This document shows, in pieces, positions 1 through 8,971 of a stretch of 64,000 nt of DNA. Origin of the DNA: FEN-680 sp036845225 (GTDB lineage Bacteria; Actinomycetota; Geothermincolia; Fen-727; Anoxymicrobiaceae); the NCBI GenBank assembly GCA_036845225.1, contig DAIUEJ010000003.1:40514-104513 (forward strand). The letters are read 5' to 3'. The notes below the pieces were generated by a model. It made no database searches, was not told the origin of the DNA, and was given only the letters and a program-made list of their open reading frames with translations. Position numbers and translations under genes: made by a program. Position 1 is the first letter of the stretch, and every line of letters begins with the position of its first letter.

Positions 1-1806
1 TGGCTCCACCGCCTTGAAATGCGTGAAGTCGAACCGCAGCCTTTCCGGGGTGACGAGCGAGCCTGCCTGCCGCGCGTGAGTGCCAAGGACCTTTCGGAGC
101 GCCCAGTGCAGCACGTGCGTGGCGCTGTGGTTACGCATGATGGCCCGGCGCCGCTCCCCGTCGACAACGGCTTCTACCGGCTCTCCGACGCTCATCGCGC
201 CCTTGAGCCGGCCCTTGTGGACGGCGAAGTTCGGCGCGCCGTAGAATGTCTCCTCCACCTCGACGAGACCGGACGGCCCTTTTATGGTGCCGGCGTCGCC
301 GATCTGGCCTCCCGACTCCGCGTAGAACGGGGTCGTCTCGAGAACGACCTCTACCTCCAATGCCCCGTCGGCCGTGTCCACAGGCTCCGCGCCGACCAGG
401 ATCGCGACGACCCTGGTCTCCAGGCGATCACAGTCATAGCCCTCGAAGCACGAAGGCCCCAGCGCCTGGCAGACCTCGTTGTAAGCGCTCTGCTCCTCGG
501 GCGCTTCTCCATCCCGCGACAGCCTGGCGCGGGTGCGCTGCTCTTCCATGAGCGCCTCGAAACCCTCGCGGTCCACTCCCATCCCCTGGTCGGAAGCGAT
601 CTCCTCCGTGAGCTCAAGCGGGAACCCCAGCGTATCGTGCAGGTAGAAGACGGTCTTCCCTTCGATGGTCTCCTTGCCCTTGGAACGGTGGTCCGAGATC
701 ACCTCGCCCAGGAGCTCGACGCCCTGCTCGAGGGTCTGCCCGAACCGCTCTTCTTCCGAAGAGATGACGCCGGTGATGAGCTTGTGGTGTTCCTTGAGCC
801 CGGGGTAGGCGTCGCCCAGCAGCTCGACGACGACGTCGGAGAGGCCGTCGATGAAGTCGCCTTCGATACCTATCAGGCGGCCGTGCCTGACCGCCCTTCT
901 CAGGAGCCTTCGCAGTATGTAGCCCTTACCTTCATTGGATGGGATGACACCGTCGGATATCAGGAACGTCGCCGCGCGGGCGTGGTCCGCCACCACTTTG
1001 ACCGAGATGTCGCTCTCGGGGGAATCGCCGAGCGCCGCGCCGGACAGGTCGGTGATCGAGGAGATGATGGGCATTATCAGGTCGGTCTCGAATATCGTCG
1101 AGACGCCTTGCTTCAGGGCCGCGACCCTCTCGAGCCCCATGCCGGTGTCGATGTTCTTCTTCGGTAACGGGGCCAGCGAGGCGTCCTGCCGGCGGTCGTA
1201 CTGCATGAAGACCAGGTTCCAGAGCTCGAGGAAGCGGTCGCAGTCACAGCCCGGCTCGCAGGCGGGGCCGCACGCGAACCGCTCTCCGCGGTCGTACAGG
1301 ATCTCGGAGCAGGGGCCGCAAGGCCCGGTGGGGCCCATGTCCCAGAAATTGTCGTCCGCTCCCAGCCGTATCACCCTCTCGGGCGCGACGCCGGTGGTCG
1401 ATTTCCAGATCTGCTCGGCTTCATCATCCTCCTCGAACACGCTCATCCAGAGAGCGGCGGCGTCGATCCCGAGCACTCCTGTGATGAGCTCCCACGCCCA
1501 GGGGATGACTTCCGCCTTGTAGTAATCCCCGAAAGAGAAGTTCCCCAGCATCTCGAAGAAAGTGTTGTGCCGCGCCGTTATCCCCACTGAGTCTATGTCG
1601 GTGGTGCGGACGCATTTCTGCACCGAGGTTGCTCGCCTGTAGGGCGGCTCTTCCTCGGCGAGGAAGTACGGCTTGAACTGGACCATGCCAGCGTTGGTGA
1701 GCAGGAGCGAAGGATCATTGGGCACCAGCGAAGAGCTCGGGACCACCCGGTGCCCGCGCGAAGAGAAAAATTCCAGAAAGACCTCTCGTATCTCGTTGCT
1801 CTTCAA
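1..1806 (-). CDS. alaS: alanyl-tRNA synthetase, 3' end cut by the window edge
   Basis: Class II AlaRS charges tRNA-Ala in the cytoplasm. About 600 residues are visible, covering the aminoacylation core and the start of the editing domain. The N-terminus reads SNEIREVFLEFFSSRGH and is followed by the classic segments FNPSLLLTNAGM-like (here NDPSLLLTNAGMVQFKPY), TARHNTFFEMLGNFSFGDY and NIDTGMGLERV. Near the cut edge NHSATHVLHWALR carries the HxxxH zinc/editing motif. I chose the TTG start at 1806 because a GGGGGAAAGGG purine run lies just upstream and no in-frame ATG precedes the conserved N-terminus. It is the last visible gene of the long minus-strand block and follows the DUF948 gene. The C-terminal C-Ala domain lies outside the window. 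The identification is very secure. Confidence 0.97.
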   Translation of the reverse strand, partial: MKSNEIREVFLEFFSSRGHRVVPSSSLVPNDPSLLLTNAGMVQFKPYFLAEEEPPYRRATSVQKCVRTTDIDSVGITARHNTFFEMLGNFSFGDYYKAEVIPWAWELITGVLGIDAAALWMSVFEEDDEAEQIWKSTTGVAPERVIRLGADDNFWDMGPTGPCGPCSEILYDRGERFACGPACEPGCDCDRFLELWNLVFMQYDRRQDASLAPLPKKNIDTGMGLERVAALKQGVSTIFETDLIMPIISSITDLSGAALGDSPESDISVKVVADHARAATFLISDGVIPSNEGKGYILRRLLRRAVRHGRLIGIEGDFIDGLSDVVVELLGDAYPGLKEHHKLITGVISSEEERFGQTLEQGVELLGEVISDHRSKGKETIEGKTVFYLHDTLGFPLELTEEIASDQGMGVDREGFEALMEEQRTRARLSRDGEAPEEQSAYNEVCQALGPSCFEGYDCDRLETRVVAILVGAEPVDTADGALEVEVVLETTPFYAESGGQIGDAGTIKGPSGLVEVEETFYGAPNFAVHKGRLKGAMSVGEPVEAVVDGERRRAIMRNHSATHVLHWALRKVLGTHARQAGSLVTPERLRFDFTHFKAVEP

Positions 1807-1857
1807 ATGCCCTTTCCCCCTGGTAGCGCGCCTTTCGAGGACGCAACACAAAGAACC

Positions 1858-1886
1858 ATTTTAACCCAAGTGGCTGGCATAATGAA
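1858..1886 (-). promoter_or_regulatory. possible promoter of alaS
   Basis: On the minus strand a TAAAAT -10 (1858-1863) lies 17 nt from a weak TTCATT -35 (1881-1886). The distance to the alaS start is about 50 nt, and a terminator for the upstream gene lies just behind it. I see no T-box in the leader. This is a pattern match only. Confidence 0.3.
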
Positions 1887-1920
1887 CGACGCCCGACACC
1901 ACGGGGCGGGGTAAAAAGGA

Positions 1921-1956
1921 GCAAAAAGAACTCCACCTCCGCGTCGGGAGGTGGAA
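1921..1956 (-). terminator. rho-independent terminator after the DUF948 gene
   Basis: On the minus strand an 8-9 bp stem (CCACCTCC / GGAGGTGG, 1933-1940 with 1947-1954) and a 6-nt loop are followed by TTCTTTTT. It sits 25 nt past the stop codon of the DUF948 gene and upstream of alaS, so alaS probably has its own promoter. Confidence 0.8.
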
Positions 1957-1980
1957 GGTGTTGCGTCTCAAGGTGCGGCC

Positions 1981-2328
1981 CTACTTCCTCTTCCACTTGC
2001 TGTAAGCCTTGCCCGCGCCAGCGCCGATGCCTATCGCCTTGACGATCGGAGAGGTCACGACTTCCTGGACGACCTTGGTGGCGCTGTTGGCTTTCTCGGA
2101 CATGGACTCGACCGCGCTCAGTATGCCGTCGACCCTTTCGAGCTCGTTGTTTACGTGGTCCATCGTGGTCTGGAACCGCGTCATGAGGGGTATGGTCTCC
2201 ACGCGCACGTCGTTGATGAAAAGGTTGATGATGCCCATGGTCTTCACGAGCTGATATAGCAAAATCGCGGTGAAGACGGACATCACCGCAAAAGCGATTG
2301 CCGCGATCAGGCCGGCGACGTGTCCCAT
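1981..2328 (-). CDS. DUF948 family membrane-anchored protein
   Basis: This 115-residue protein begins MGHVAGLIAAIAFAVM, giving one N-terminal membrane helix (about residues 3-28). A helical region with hydrophilic heptad-like spacing follows (NNELERVDGILSAVESM), and the basic end is KAYSKWKRK. The layout matches DUF948 proteins, which are single-pass proteins of unknown role often found near cell-envelope or tRNA-synthetase genes in Gram-positive bacteria. I chose the ATG at 2328 because AAAGGAG lies 7 nt upstream; a longer frame to 2379 has no such site. It lies between aspS and alaS and is closed by a clear terminator. Family assignment is by overall pattern, and the function is unknown. 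Confidence 0.75.
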   Translation of the reverse strand: MGHVAGLIAAIAFAVMSVFTAILLYQLVKTMGIINLFINDVRVETIPLMTRFQTTMDHVNNELERVDGILSAVESMSEKANSATKVVQEVVTSPIVKAIGIGAGAGKAYSKWKRK

Positions 2329-2448
2329 GCGCGCTCCTTTCGTCTGGCAGAAGTCGGCTGTGCCGTCTGGCGAGCACAATTCCGCTCACGGTCCTGTGGA
2401 CATTGGTGACTAATATACCATAACAAGGGAAGACTCAAAGCCATTCGA

Positions 2449-4245
2449 TTATTCGAACGTCGGCTTCAGCCCCAGGTCGCGAAGCTGCCCCGGAGAGACG
2501 GCGTCGGGCGCCCCGGTGAAGAGGTCAGAGGCGGACTGCGTCTTGGGGAATGCGATGACGTCCCGTATCGAGTCCCGCCCGGTCAAGAGCATCACCAGGC
2601 GGTCGAGCCCGAGCGCGATGCCGCCGTGGGGAGGCGCTCCGTAGCCCAGGGCCCGGAGCAGAAAACCGAACTTGCTCTCGTACTCGTCGGGCGCGATTCC
2701 GAGGACCCGGAACATGTGCTCCTGCACCTCGGGGCGGTGGATTCGGATAGAGCCCCCGCCGATCTCCACGCCGTTCATGACTATGTCGTAGGCGCGCGCT
2801 CTGGCCGACAGCGGATCGGTCTCGAGCAGCCCCATCGAGTCCTCAGTGGGACTGGTGAACGGGTGGTGCAGAGACTTGTAGCGCTTCTCCTCGAAGTCGT
2901 ACTCGAGCAGTGGGAAGTCGACTATCCAGACGAGCGCGAACCCCTCGGAGCAGAGGCTCAGCGAGGTTGCCACCGCGCCGCGCAGGTGGTGCATGACGTC
3001 ATCACACTGGCGGCGGTCGCCCGCCAGCAGGAACGCGGCATCACCGGGCTCGAGCTTCATCTCCGAAGTGAGGCGCTGTATCTCCTCCTCCGAGAGGAAT
3101 TTGGAGACTGGAGAGCGCAGGCCGCCCTCCTCGGCGATGAACCACACCAGGCCGCCCGCGCCGAGTTCCTGGGCCCGCTTGTTCCACGAGTCCAGCTCGG
3201 AGCGCGACATCCCTCCGCCGGACTCGATGCGCATCCCGCGCACGGTGCCTCCGGACTCGATGGCGCCGGCGAATACTTTGAAAGCGGTTGTCTTGAAGAC
3301 GTCGTCGAGCGTGGACATGCGCAGGCCGTAACGCAGGTCGGGGCGGTCCGTGCCGTAGAGGTCGATGGCCTCGTCGTAGGCCATGCGACGCACCGGAACG
3401 TCGAGCGATAGCCCGACCGCCGAGAAGATCGAGGCCAGGAGGCCGTCGATCACGCCGATGATGTCGCCCTCGTCCACGAAGGACATCTCGAGGTCTACCT
3501 GGGTGAACTCCGGCTGCCGGTCCGCGCGCAGGTCTTCGTCGCGGAAGCAGCGGGCGATCTGGTAGTAGCGGTCGAACCCCGAGACCATCAGGACCTGCTT
3601 GAACAACTGCGGTGACTGGGGCAGGGCGAAGAAGCGGCCCGGCTGAACCCGGCTCGGCACCAGGTAGTCGCGCGCGCCCTCCGGCGTGCTCTTGCAGAGC
3701 TGCGGCGTCTCCACCTCGGTGAAGCGCTGCGAGTCGAGGTAGGCGTGGGTCGCCTTGACCACGCGGTGCCTCAGCTTGAAACCCTCCTGGATCTCGGGGC
3801 GGCGCAGGTCCAGGAACCGGTACTCGAGCCTCACGCGCTCGTCCACGTTGATGTCGTCGCGTATCTCGAAGGGAGGCGTCGCGGACTCGTTGAGGACCTC
3901 CACTTCGCTCACCAGCACCTCGACCTCACCAGTGGGAAGATCGGGGTTCTCGGTGCCCCCGGGCCGGTGCCTGACCGCGCCCCGGATAGCGAGCACGTAC
4001 TCGGGCCTGACTTCCTCCGCGGTCGCGTGAGCGGCTTCCGACTCTCGCGGGTCGAACACAGCCTGCACTATCCCGGTGGTGTCGCGCAGGTCGATGAAGA
4101 TGAGCCCGCCGTGGTCGCGGCGCCGCGCGACCCAGCCGTTGATGTTGACGGTTCTTCCCTCCCACGACGAGTCGAACTCACCGCACCAGGCGTCCCTCTT
4201 GAGGGTGTACGAGACTATCCTGTCGGGCCCGCCGGCCTCATCCAT
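2449..4245 (-). CDS. aspS: aspartyl-tRNA synthetase, bacterial type
   Basis: This class IIb synthetase makes Asp-tRNA. It is about 598 residues, the normal bacterial length that includes the GAD insertion domain. The OB-fold anticodon-binding domain begins near VNINGWVARRRDHGG. Motif 2 lies around FRDEDLRADRQPEFTQ. Motif 3 is GGIALGLDRLVMLL near the C-terminus, followed by the family signature FPKTQSASDLFTGAP. The ATG at 4245 overlaps the hisS stop by 8 nt, suggesting translational coupling; a GTG at 4257 is an in-frame alternative. Sequence alone does not tell whether it is discriminating for tRNA-Asp or also charges tRNA-Asn; no gatCAB genes are in the window. Confidence 0.97.
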   Translation of the reverse strand: MDEAGGPDRIVSYTLKRDAWCGEFDSSWEGRTVNINGWVARRRDHGGLIFIDLRDTTGIVQAVFDPRESEAAHATAEEVRPEYVLAIRGAVRHRPGGTENPDLPTGEVEVLVSEVEVLNESATPPFEIRDDINVDERVRLEYRFLDLRRPEIQEGFKLRHRVVKATHAYLDSQRFTEVETPQLCKSTPEGARDYLVPSRVQPGRFFALPQSPQLFKQVLMVSGFDRYYQIARCFRDEDLRADRQPEFTQVDLEMSFVDEGDIIGVIDGLLASIFSAVGLSLDVPVRRMAYDEAIDLYGTDRPDLRYGLRMSTLDDVFKTTAFKVFAGAIESGGTVRGMRIESGGGMSRSELDSWNKRAQELGAGGLVWFIAEEGGLRSPVSKFLSEEEIQRLTSEMKLEPGDAAFLLAGDRRQCDDVMHHLRGAVATSLSLCSEGFALVWIVDFPLLEYDFEEKRYKSLHHPFTSPTEDSMGLLETDPLSARARAYDIVMNGVEIGGGSIRIHRPEVQEHMFRVLGIAPDEYESKFGFLLRALGYGAPPHGGIALGLDRLVMLLTGRDSIRDVIAFPKTQSASDLFTGAPDAVSPGQLRDLGLKPTFE

Positions 4246-5560
4246 CCGGGTTCTCACTTTCCGGCAACGCGCAGGCTTTCTGCGCAGGGTTTTCGGCCAG
4301 GTATTCCATCACGCGCTGGACCGCCCTCAGGGCCGGGACTTCCCACTGGGTGGAGGCGTCGAGGTCACGGACGGTCGCTTCGCCGCGCTCCAGCTCGTCC
4401 GGGCCCATGATGAGGACCAGCCTGGCGCCCAGACGGTCAGCCTGCTTCATCTGAGCCTTGAGCCCTCGACCCATCACGTCGGCGTCCGCGCTGACGCCTT
4501 CGCGCCGCATGTCCGTGAGCATCTCGAGCACTCGCTCCCGGTCCACGCCTGGCGCGCCCGCTATGAAGACATCCAGCCGGGCGGGCGGGCAGGGGTCGAG
4601 CCCCTGGTCCTCGAGCACCATCACCAGGCGCTCTATGCCCAGGCTGTAACCGACGCCGGGTGTCGGCGGCCCGCCGAGCTGCTCGGCAAGGTAATCGTAG
4701 CGGCCTCCGCCGGACACCGTGTTCTGGGCCCCGAGGCCCTCGAACTGGAACTCGAAGGCGGTGTTGGTGTAGTAGTCGAGGCCGCGCACCATCCTCTCGT
4801 CCATCTCGAACGGGATGCCCAGGCGGTCCAGGTGCCCTATGACCGCATCAAGTTGCTCGCGGCAGCGGGGGCACAGCATGCTGCCTATGGTGGGAGCGCC
4901 TGCGACCACGGCCTTGCACGGTTCTTTCTTGCAGTCGAAGACCCGCAGCGGGTTCTCGGTCGCGCGCCGCTGGCAGTCCTCGCAGAGCTGGGGCGCGAGC
5001 CCCGCCAGGAACGCGCCCAGCTTGCTGACGTAGTCGGGCCGGCACTCGGCGCACCCCACGCTGTTGAGCAGCAGGCTGTAACCCGTCAGGCCGAGCCGCT
5101 TGAAAAGGTGGTCCGATATGGCGATTATCTCGGCGTCGAGGAACGGGTCGTCGCTTCCTATCGCCTCGGCGCCGATCTGGTAGAACTGCCTGAACCTGCC
5201 CGCCTGCGGCCTCTCGCGCCTGAACATGGGGCCGGCGTAATAGACCTTCTGAGGAAGGCCGCGCGAGGCGAGACCCCTCTCGAGGAACGCCCTCACCACC
5301 GGGGCCGTCCCCTCCGGGCGCAGGGTCAGCCACTCCCCTCCCCTGTCCTCGAAGGAGTACATCTCCTTGGTGACTATGTCCGTCCCCTCGCCGATGCTCC
5401 TCTGGAAGAGCTCGGTGTTCTCGATGACGGGCGTGACTATGCGCTGGTAGCCGTAGAGGGCCATCACCTCGCAAGCGACGCCGACGACGGCCTCGAATTT
5501 CTCCGAATCGGGGTAGACGAGGTCGAAAGTGCCTTTGGGCGCGCGGTATTTGAGAGCCAT
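4238..5560 (-). CDS. hisS: histidyl-tRNA synthetase
   Basis: This class II synthetase charges tRNA-His. The 440-residue product begins MALKYRAPKGTFDL, the usual HisRS N-terminus. Motif 2 is YYAGPMFRRERPQAGRFRQF. The histidine-specific motifs are VRGLDYYT (HisA) and SGGGRYD (HisB), and motif 3 is GVGYSLGIERLV. The insertion domain has several Cys pairs (CAEC, CEDC, CPRC), a zinc-ribbon-like pattern common in Gram-positive HisRS. I chose the ATG at 5560 because GGAGGT lies just upstream; the open frame extends further, but over the neighbouring gene. It lies 1 nt after the metallo-hydrolase stop and overlaps aspS by 8 nt, so the three are very likely co-transcribed. Confidence 0.97.
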   Translation of the reverse strand: MALKYRAPKGTFDLVYPDSEKFEAVVGVACEVMALYGYQRIVTPVIENTELFQRSIGEGTDIVTKEMYSFEDRGGEWLTLRPEGTAPVVRAFLERGLASRGLPQKVYYAGPMFRRERPQAGRFRQFYQIGAEAIGSDDPFLDAEIIAISDHLFKRLGLTGYSLLLNSVGCAECRPDYVSKLGAFLAGLAPQLCEDCQRRATENPLRVFDCKKEPCKAVVAGAPTIGSMLCPRCREQLDAVIGHLDRLGIPFEMDERMVRGLDYYTNTAFEFQFEGLGAQNTVSGGGRYDYLAEQLGGPPTPGVGYSLGIERLVMVLEDQGLDPCPPARLDVFIAGAPGVDRERVLEMLTDMRREGVSADADVMGRGLKAQMKQADRLGARLVLIMGPDELERGEATVRDLDASTQWEVPALRAVQRVMEYLAENPAQKACALPESENPDG

Positions 5561-5561
5561 C

Positions 5562-6218
5562 CTAGACCTCCGGCTCCAGGTCGCGCAGGTACGGGTTGTT
5601 CCTCCGCTCCACGCGGACGGTCGTATCGGGCCCGTGGCCCGGGAAGATGCGCGCGTCATCGCCGAGCGGCCACACATAGCGCCGGACCGAGTCGAGCAGG
5701 TCCGTGAGCGAGCCGCCGCGCAGGTCCGTGCGGCCGATGGAGCCCTGGAACACCAGGTCCCCGCAGAAGATATTACCTCCGGTTATGAAGCTGACCGAGC
5801 CCGGCGTGTGGCCCGGCGTGGGCACCACCCTGACCTCGTGACCACCGAAATCCAGGTCCTGACCCGGCTCGAAGCGATCGAGAACGCCTTCCTTCGGCTT
5901 CGAGACCCGCAGCGCGCTCAGCCTGCCCACGACGCCTTGGCCCGCGCCGGCGAGGATGCCGGAATCTCTCTCGGAGATCATGACCGGCGCCTCTACGGCT
6001 TCGGCGACCTTGCCGACGGCGCCGACGTGGTCCATGTGGCCGTGGGTGCACAGGACGGCTTTGCATTTCAAGCCCGCTCCGCTCGCAACGTCGACTATCT
6101 TGCGCGCCTCCGCGCCGGGGTCGATTATGTAACCTTCGCGAGTATCATCGTCCATGACGATGTAACAGTTCGTGCCGAGCATCCCTACCTCGAGCCTCTT
6201 GATGAGCGTTTTTCCCAT
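5562..6218 (-). CDS. metallo-beta-lactamase fold hydrolase, glyoxalase II-like
   Basis: This 218-residue protein has the complete MBL-fold metal site: THGHMDH (HxHxDH), PGHTPG with the third His, GDLVFQ with the bridging Asp, and PGHGPDTTV with the last His. Size and motif spacing match the short YcbL/GloB-like hydrolases, which often sit beside dtd, rel and hisS. The substrate cannot be fixed from sequence; small thioesters such as S-lactoyl conjugates are the usual guess for this family. It starts with ATG at 6218 and ends 1 nt before the hisS start. The assignment to the fold is firm; the glyoxalase II label is tentative. Confidence 0.85.
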   Translation of the reverse strand: MGKTLIKRLEVGMLGTNCYIVMDDDTREGYIIDPGAEARKIVDVASGAGLKCKAVLCTHGHMDHVGAVGKVAEAVEAPVMISERDSGILAGAGQGVVGRLSALRVSKPKEGVLDRFEPGQDLDFGGHEVRVVPTPGHTPGSVSFITGGNIFCGDLVFQGSIGRTDLRGGSLTDLLDSVRRYVWPLGDDARIFPGHGPDTTVRVERRNNPYLRDLEPEV

Positions 6219-6274
6219 GTGCGAGTTCCTTCCAGAGCGTCCACAGAATAATAACAGAGAAGGCAGCCCCGCAC

Positions 6275-6724
6275 TTAAGGCGAATCGATGACGATGGTTA
6301 CGGGGCCCCAGTTGTCGAGGCTGACCAGCATCATCTCGCCGAAGCCCCCGGTGCCGACCAGGAGCCCGGAGGCGCGCAGCCTCTCCACGAATCGCTCGTA
6401 GATCGGCTCCGCTGCCGCGGGGTCCGCCGCGCTCACGAACGAGGGGCGGCGGCCTTTGCGCGTATCCGCCAGGAGGGTGAACTGGCTCACTACCGTCAAC
6501 TCCCCGGCGACGTCGAGAACCGAGAGGTTCATCTTGCCTTCATCGTCGGGGAAGACGCGGAGGTTCAAAGTCTTGTCGGCGACGTATTCGAGCTCTTTGT
6601 CGCCGTCGCCCTGCGCTACTCCGAGGAGCACCAGCAGCCCGATGCCGGTCCGGGAGAGAACCCGGTCCGCGACCGTCACCTCGCATCGGCTCACGCGCTG
6701 GACAACTGCACGCGTCTCGACCAT
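6275..6724 (-). CDS. dtd: D-aminoacyl-tRNA deacylase
   Basis: DTD removes D-amino acids, and mischarged Gly, from tRNA, acting as a dimer in the cytoplasm. The 149-residue protein has the two active-site signatures SQFTLLADTRKGRRPSF (about residues 78-94) and NWGPVTIVIDS near the C-terminus, the latter carrying the cross-subunit Gly-cisPro pair. The N-terminus RAVVQRVSRCEVTV is typical. The gene lies directly downstream of rel, the common arrangement, and 56 nt upstream of the MBL hydrolase. A CGCCGGCG palindrome fills the gap between rel and dtd. Confidence 0.96.
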   Translation of the reverse strand: MVETRAVVQRVSRCEVTVADRVLSRTGIGLLVLLGVAQGDGDKELEYVADKTLNLRVFPDDEGKMNLSVLDVAGELTVVSQFTLLADTRKGRRPSFVSAADPAAAEPIYERFVERLRASGLLVGTGGFGEMMLVSLDNWGPVTIVIDSP

Positions 6725-6751
6725 CTCCTGTCTGATGCTTCAGCGTGATAT

Positions 6752-6768
6752 GCCGGCGGGACGCCGGC
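6752..6768. repeat. GC palindrome, copy 1 (rel-dtd gap)
   Basis: GCCGGCG and CGCCGGC (6752-6758 and 6762-6768) form a perfect 7-bp stem with a 3-nt loop. On the minus strand it begins immediately after the TAA stop of rel. It resembles the copies at 11654-11672 and 45041-45061. Confidence 0.7.
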
Positions 6769-6769
6769 G

Positions 6770-8971
6770 TTACGACGGCGTCGCGCTCTCCTCTTCCTCG
6801 CCGGCCTCAAGCACGTCGATCACCGAGTCGACCCTCTTGAGGTCTTTGAAGATGTCCTCGAGGTGAACGTTCGAGCCTATCTCGAAGACGAAGTTGCTCT
6901 TCGAGAGGTGCTCAGAGTCGGCCGAGAAGGACGCCGACAGGATGTTGACCCCCTGGTCGCCGAGGACGGTGGTGATGTCCCTTACCAGCTTGGGCCTGTC
7001 CCACGCCTCCACGCAGATCTCTACCTCGCGGACCTTGGGGACGCTCTTCTCCCACGCCACCTTGATGAGCCTGCCGGACTCCCTGGCCAGGTCCTGGATG
7101 TTGGCGCAGCCTTCCCGGTGCACCGACACCCCGCGCCCCCTGGTGACGAAACCCACGATGGGATCCCCGGGAGAGGGGTAGCAGCAGTGTGCGACCTGCA
7201 CGAGCGCGTTGTCTATGCCGAAGACCTTTATCCTCTGGCTCAGGCGGGCGTCGTCGGCTTCCGCCTCAGGGCGCGGCCTGGGCACCTCTTCCCGCTCGGG
7301 GACAATGACCGGCTTCTTCTCCTCGCCGAGGTACTGGGCGACCTTGTTGGCGACGACGTTCGCCGATGAGTGGCCCGCGCCTATCTGCCTGTACAGGTCA
7401 TCGAGCCCCCCGATGTGCTGGTGCTCGGCGATCTGCGTGAGTATCCTCGCGACCTCCTTGCGCTGGAACGGCACCCCCCGTTTGCGCATCGCGCGGTCGA
7501 GGGCTTCTTTTCCCTCGTTGCGCTCGTCCTCGCGCCTCTCCCTGGAGAACCACTGGCGGATCTTGTTGCGCGCTCGCGAGGTCTCCACGATGTTGAGCCA
7601 GTCCTGGCTGGGGCCGGTTGCGTTCTTGGACGTCATGATGTCGACTATGTCGCCGTTCTGCAGCCGGTAAGAAAGTGGGACCATCTTACCGTTGACCTTG
7701 GCCCCCACGCACTTGTGGCCGACTTCGGTATGGATGCTGTAGGCGAAGTCGATGGGGGTCGAGCCCGCCTGCAGCGAGATGAGCTTGCCCTTCGGCGTGA
7801 ACACGAAGACCTCGTCCTGGAACAGGTCCACCTTGAGGTTCTTCATGAACTCGGTCGGGTCTTTGAACTCCTGCTGCCACTCCATGACCTGTTTGAGCCA
7901 GGCCCGGCCGCCCTGGTCGCGGCGCGAGCGCTCTTTGTAGAGCCAGTGGGCCGCGATGCCGTACTCGGCGGTCCGGTGCATCTCCTCCGAGCGTATCTGT
8001 ATCTCGAGCGGCCTGCCCTCGAGGGCGATCACGACCGTGTGGAGCGAGCGGTACATGTTGAGCTTCGGCATCGCGATGTAGTCCTTGAACCGTCCGGGGA
8101 CGGGTATCCACATGGCGTGGATGATCCCCAGGGCCGCGTAGCAGTCCCGCACCGAGTCGACGATGACCCGCACCGCCGAGAGGTCCATTATCTCATCGAA
8201 CTCGATACCGCGGTTCACCATCTTCTCGTAGATGCTGTAGAAGTGCTTCACACGACCGGACACGTCGGCCTTGACCTTGTTCTTCTTCAGCTCACCCTCT
8301 ATCTGCTCGGCCACCTGCTGCCTGTACTTCTCGCGCTCCGCGCGGCGTTCGGTGACCATGCGCCTGATCTGCTCGTAGCGCTTCGGGTGCAGCACTTCGA
8401 AAGAAAGGTCCTCGAGGCGCCACTTGATCTGGCTGATGCCGAAGCGGTGAGCGAGGGGAGCGTATATCTCGAGCGTCTCCTGCGCTATCTCGCGGCGCCG
8501 CGCCACGGGAAGGGCATCGATGGTCTCCATGTTGTGGAGGCGGTCGGCGAGCTTGATGAGGATCACCCGCACGTCGTGGGCCATGGCGATGAGCATCTTG
8601 CGCATGTTCTCGGCCTGCTGCTCCTCGCGCGAGCCGAACTTGAAGCGGTCGAGCTTCGTCACCCCGTCGATGATCTCGGCTATCTGCTCGCCGAACTCGT
8701 CGCGGATATCCGCGAGCGAGTAGTCGGTGTCTTCGATGACGTCATGAAGCAGCGCTGCGCTGATGGTGTCCTGGTCCAGCTCGAGCTCCGCCAGTGTGGT
8801 GGCGACGGCGACGGGATGCTCGATGTAGGGTTCGCCGGACTTGCGGAACTGGTCGCCGTGGGCTTTGCGGGCGAAGCGGTACGCTTTCTCGACCTGGCGC
8901 TGCCCGCTCTTGGAGAGGAAGCGCCTCGTCATCGAGAACAGCTTCTCCGCGCCCCGCGACTCGCTCGTCAT
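6770..8971 (-). CDS. rel: bifunctional (p)ppGpp synthetase/hydrolase Rel
   Basis: Rel makes and degrades the alarmone (p)ppGpp. The 733-residue protein has an HD hydrolase domain with LLHDVIEDTD intact (His-Asp at about 76-77). The synthetase domain has GRFKDYIAMPKLNMYRSLHT (about 293-311), where RFKD rather than EFDD marks the bifunctional type. A TGS domain follows (about 386-448, DEVFVFTPKGKLISL), with a Cys-containing helical region and a C-terminal ACT domain (VEICVEAWDRPKLVRDIT). All catalytic landmarks are intact. I chose the ATG at 8971 because it overlaps the secF stop (ATGA) and gives the standard N-terminus; the frame stays open far upstream, but antisense-like over secF. The secDF-rel-dtd order is common in Gram-positive genomes. 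Confidence 0.96.
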   Translation of the reverse strand: MTSESRGAEKLFSMTRRFLSKSGQRQVEKAYRFARKAHGDQFRKSGEPYIEHPVAVATTLAELELDQDTISAALLHDVIEDTDYSLADIRDEFGEQIAEIIDGVTKLDRFKFGSREEQQAENMRKMLIAMAHDVRVILIKLADRLHNMETIDALPVARRREIAQETLEIYAPLAHRFGISQIKWRLEDLSFEVLHPKRYEQIRRMVTERRAEREKYRQQVAEQIEGELKKNKVKADVSGRVKHFYSIYEKMVNRGIEFDEIMDLSAVRVIVDSVRDCYAALGIIHAMWIPVPGRFKDYIAMPKLNMYRSLHTVVIALEGRPLEIQIRSEEMHRTAEYGIAAHWLYKERSRRDQGGRAWLKQVMEWQQEFKDPTEFMKNLKVDLFQDEVFVFTPKGKLISLQAGSTPIDFAYSIHTEVGHKCVGAKVNGKMVPLSYRLQNGDIVDIMTSKNATGPSQDWLNIVETSRARNKIRQWFSRERREDERNEGKEALDRAMRKRGVPFQRKEVARILTQIAEHQHIGGLDDLYRQIGAGHSSANVVANKVAQYLGEEKKPVIVPEREEVPRPRPEAEADDARLSQRIKVFGIDNALVQVAHCCYPSPGDPIVGFVTRGRGVSVHREGCANIQDLARESGRLIKVAWEKSVPKVREVEICVEAWDRPKLVRDITTVLGDQGVNILSASFSADSEHLSKSNFVFEIGSNVHLEDIFKDLKRVDSVIDVLEAGEEEESATPS

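Noticed and set aside
1807..1980. T-box or other riboswitch before alaS
   Set aside because: I found no T-box-like conserved block or anti-terminator; the only structured element is the terminator of the upstream gene.
1715..2389. 224-codon minus-strand frame overlapping the DUF948 gene
   Set aside because: It is another frame of the same DNA, lacks a Shine-Dalgarno sequence, and would run through a terminator and into alaS.
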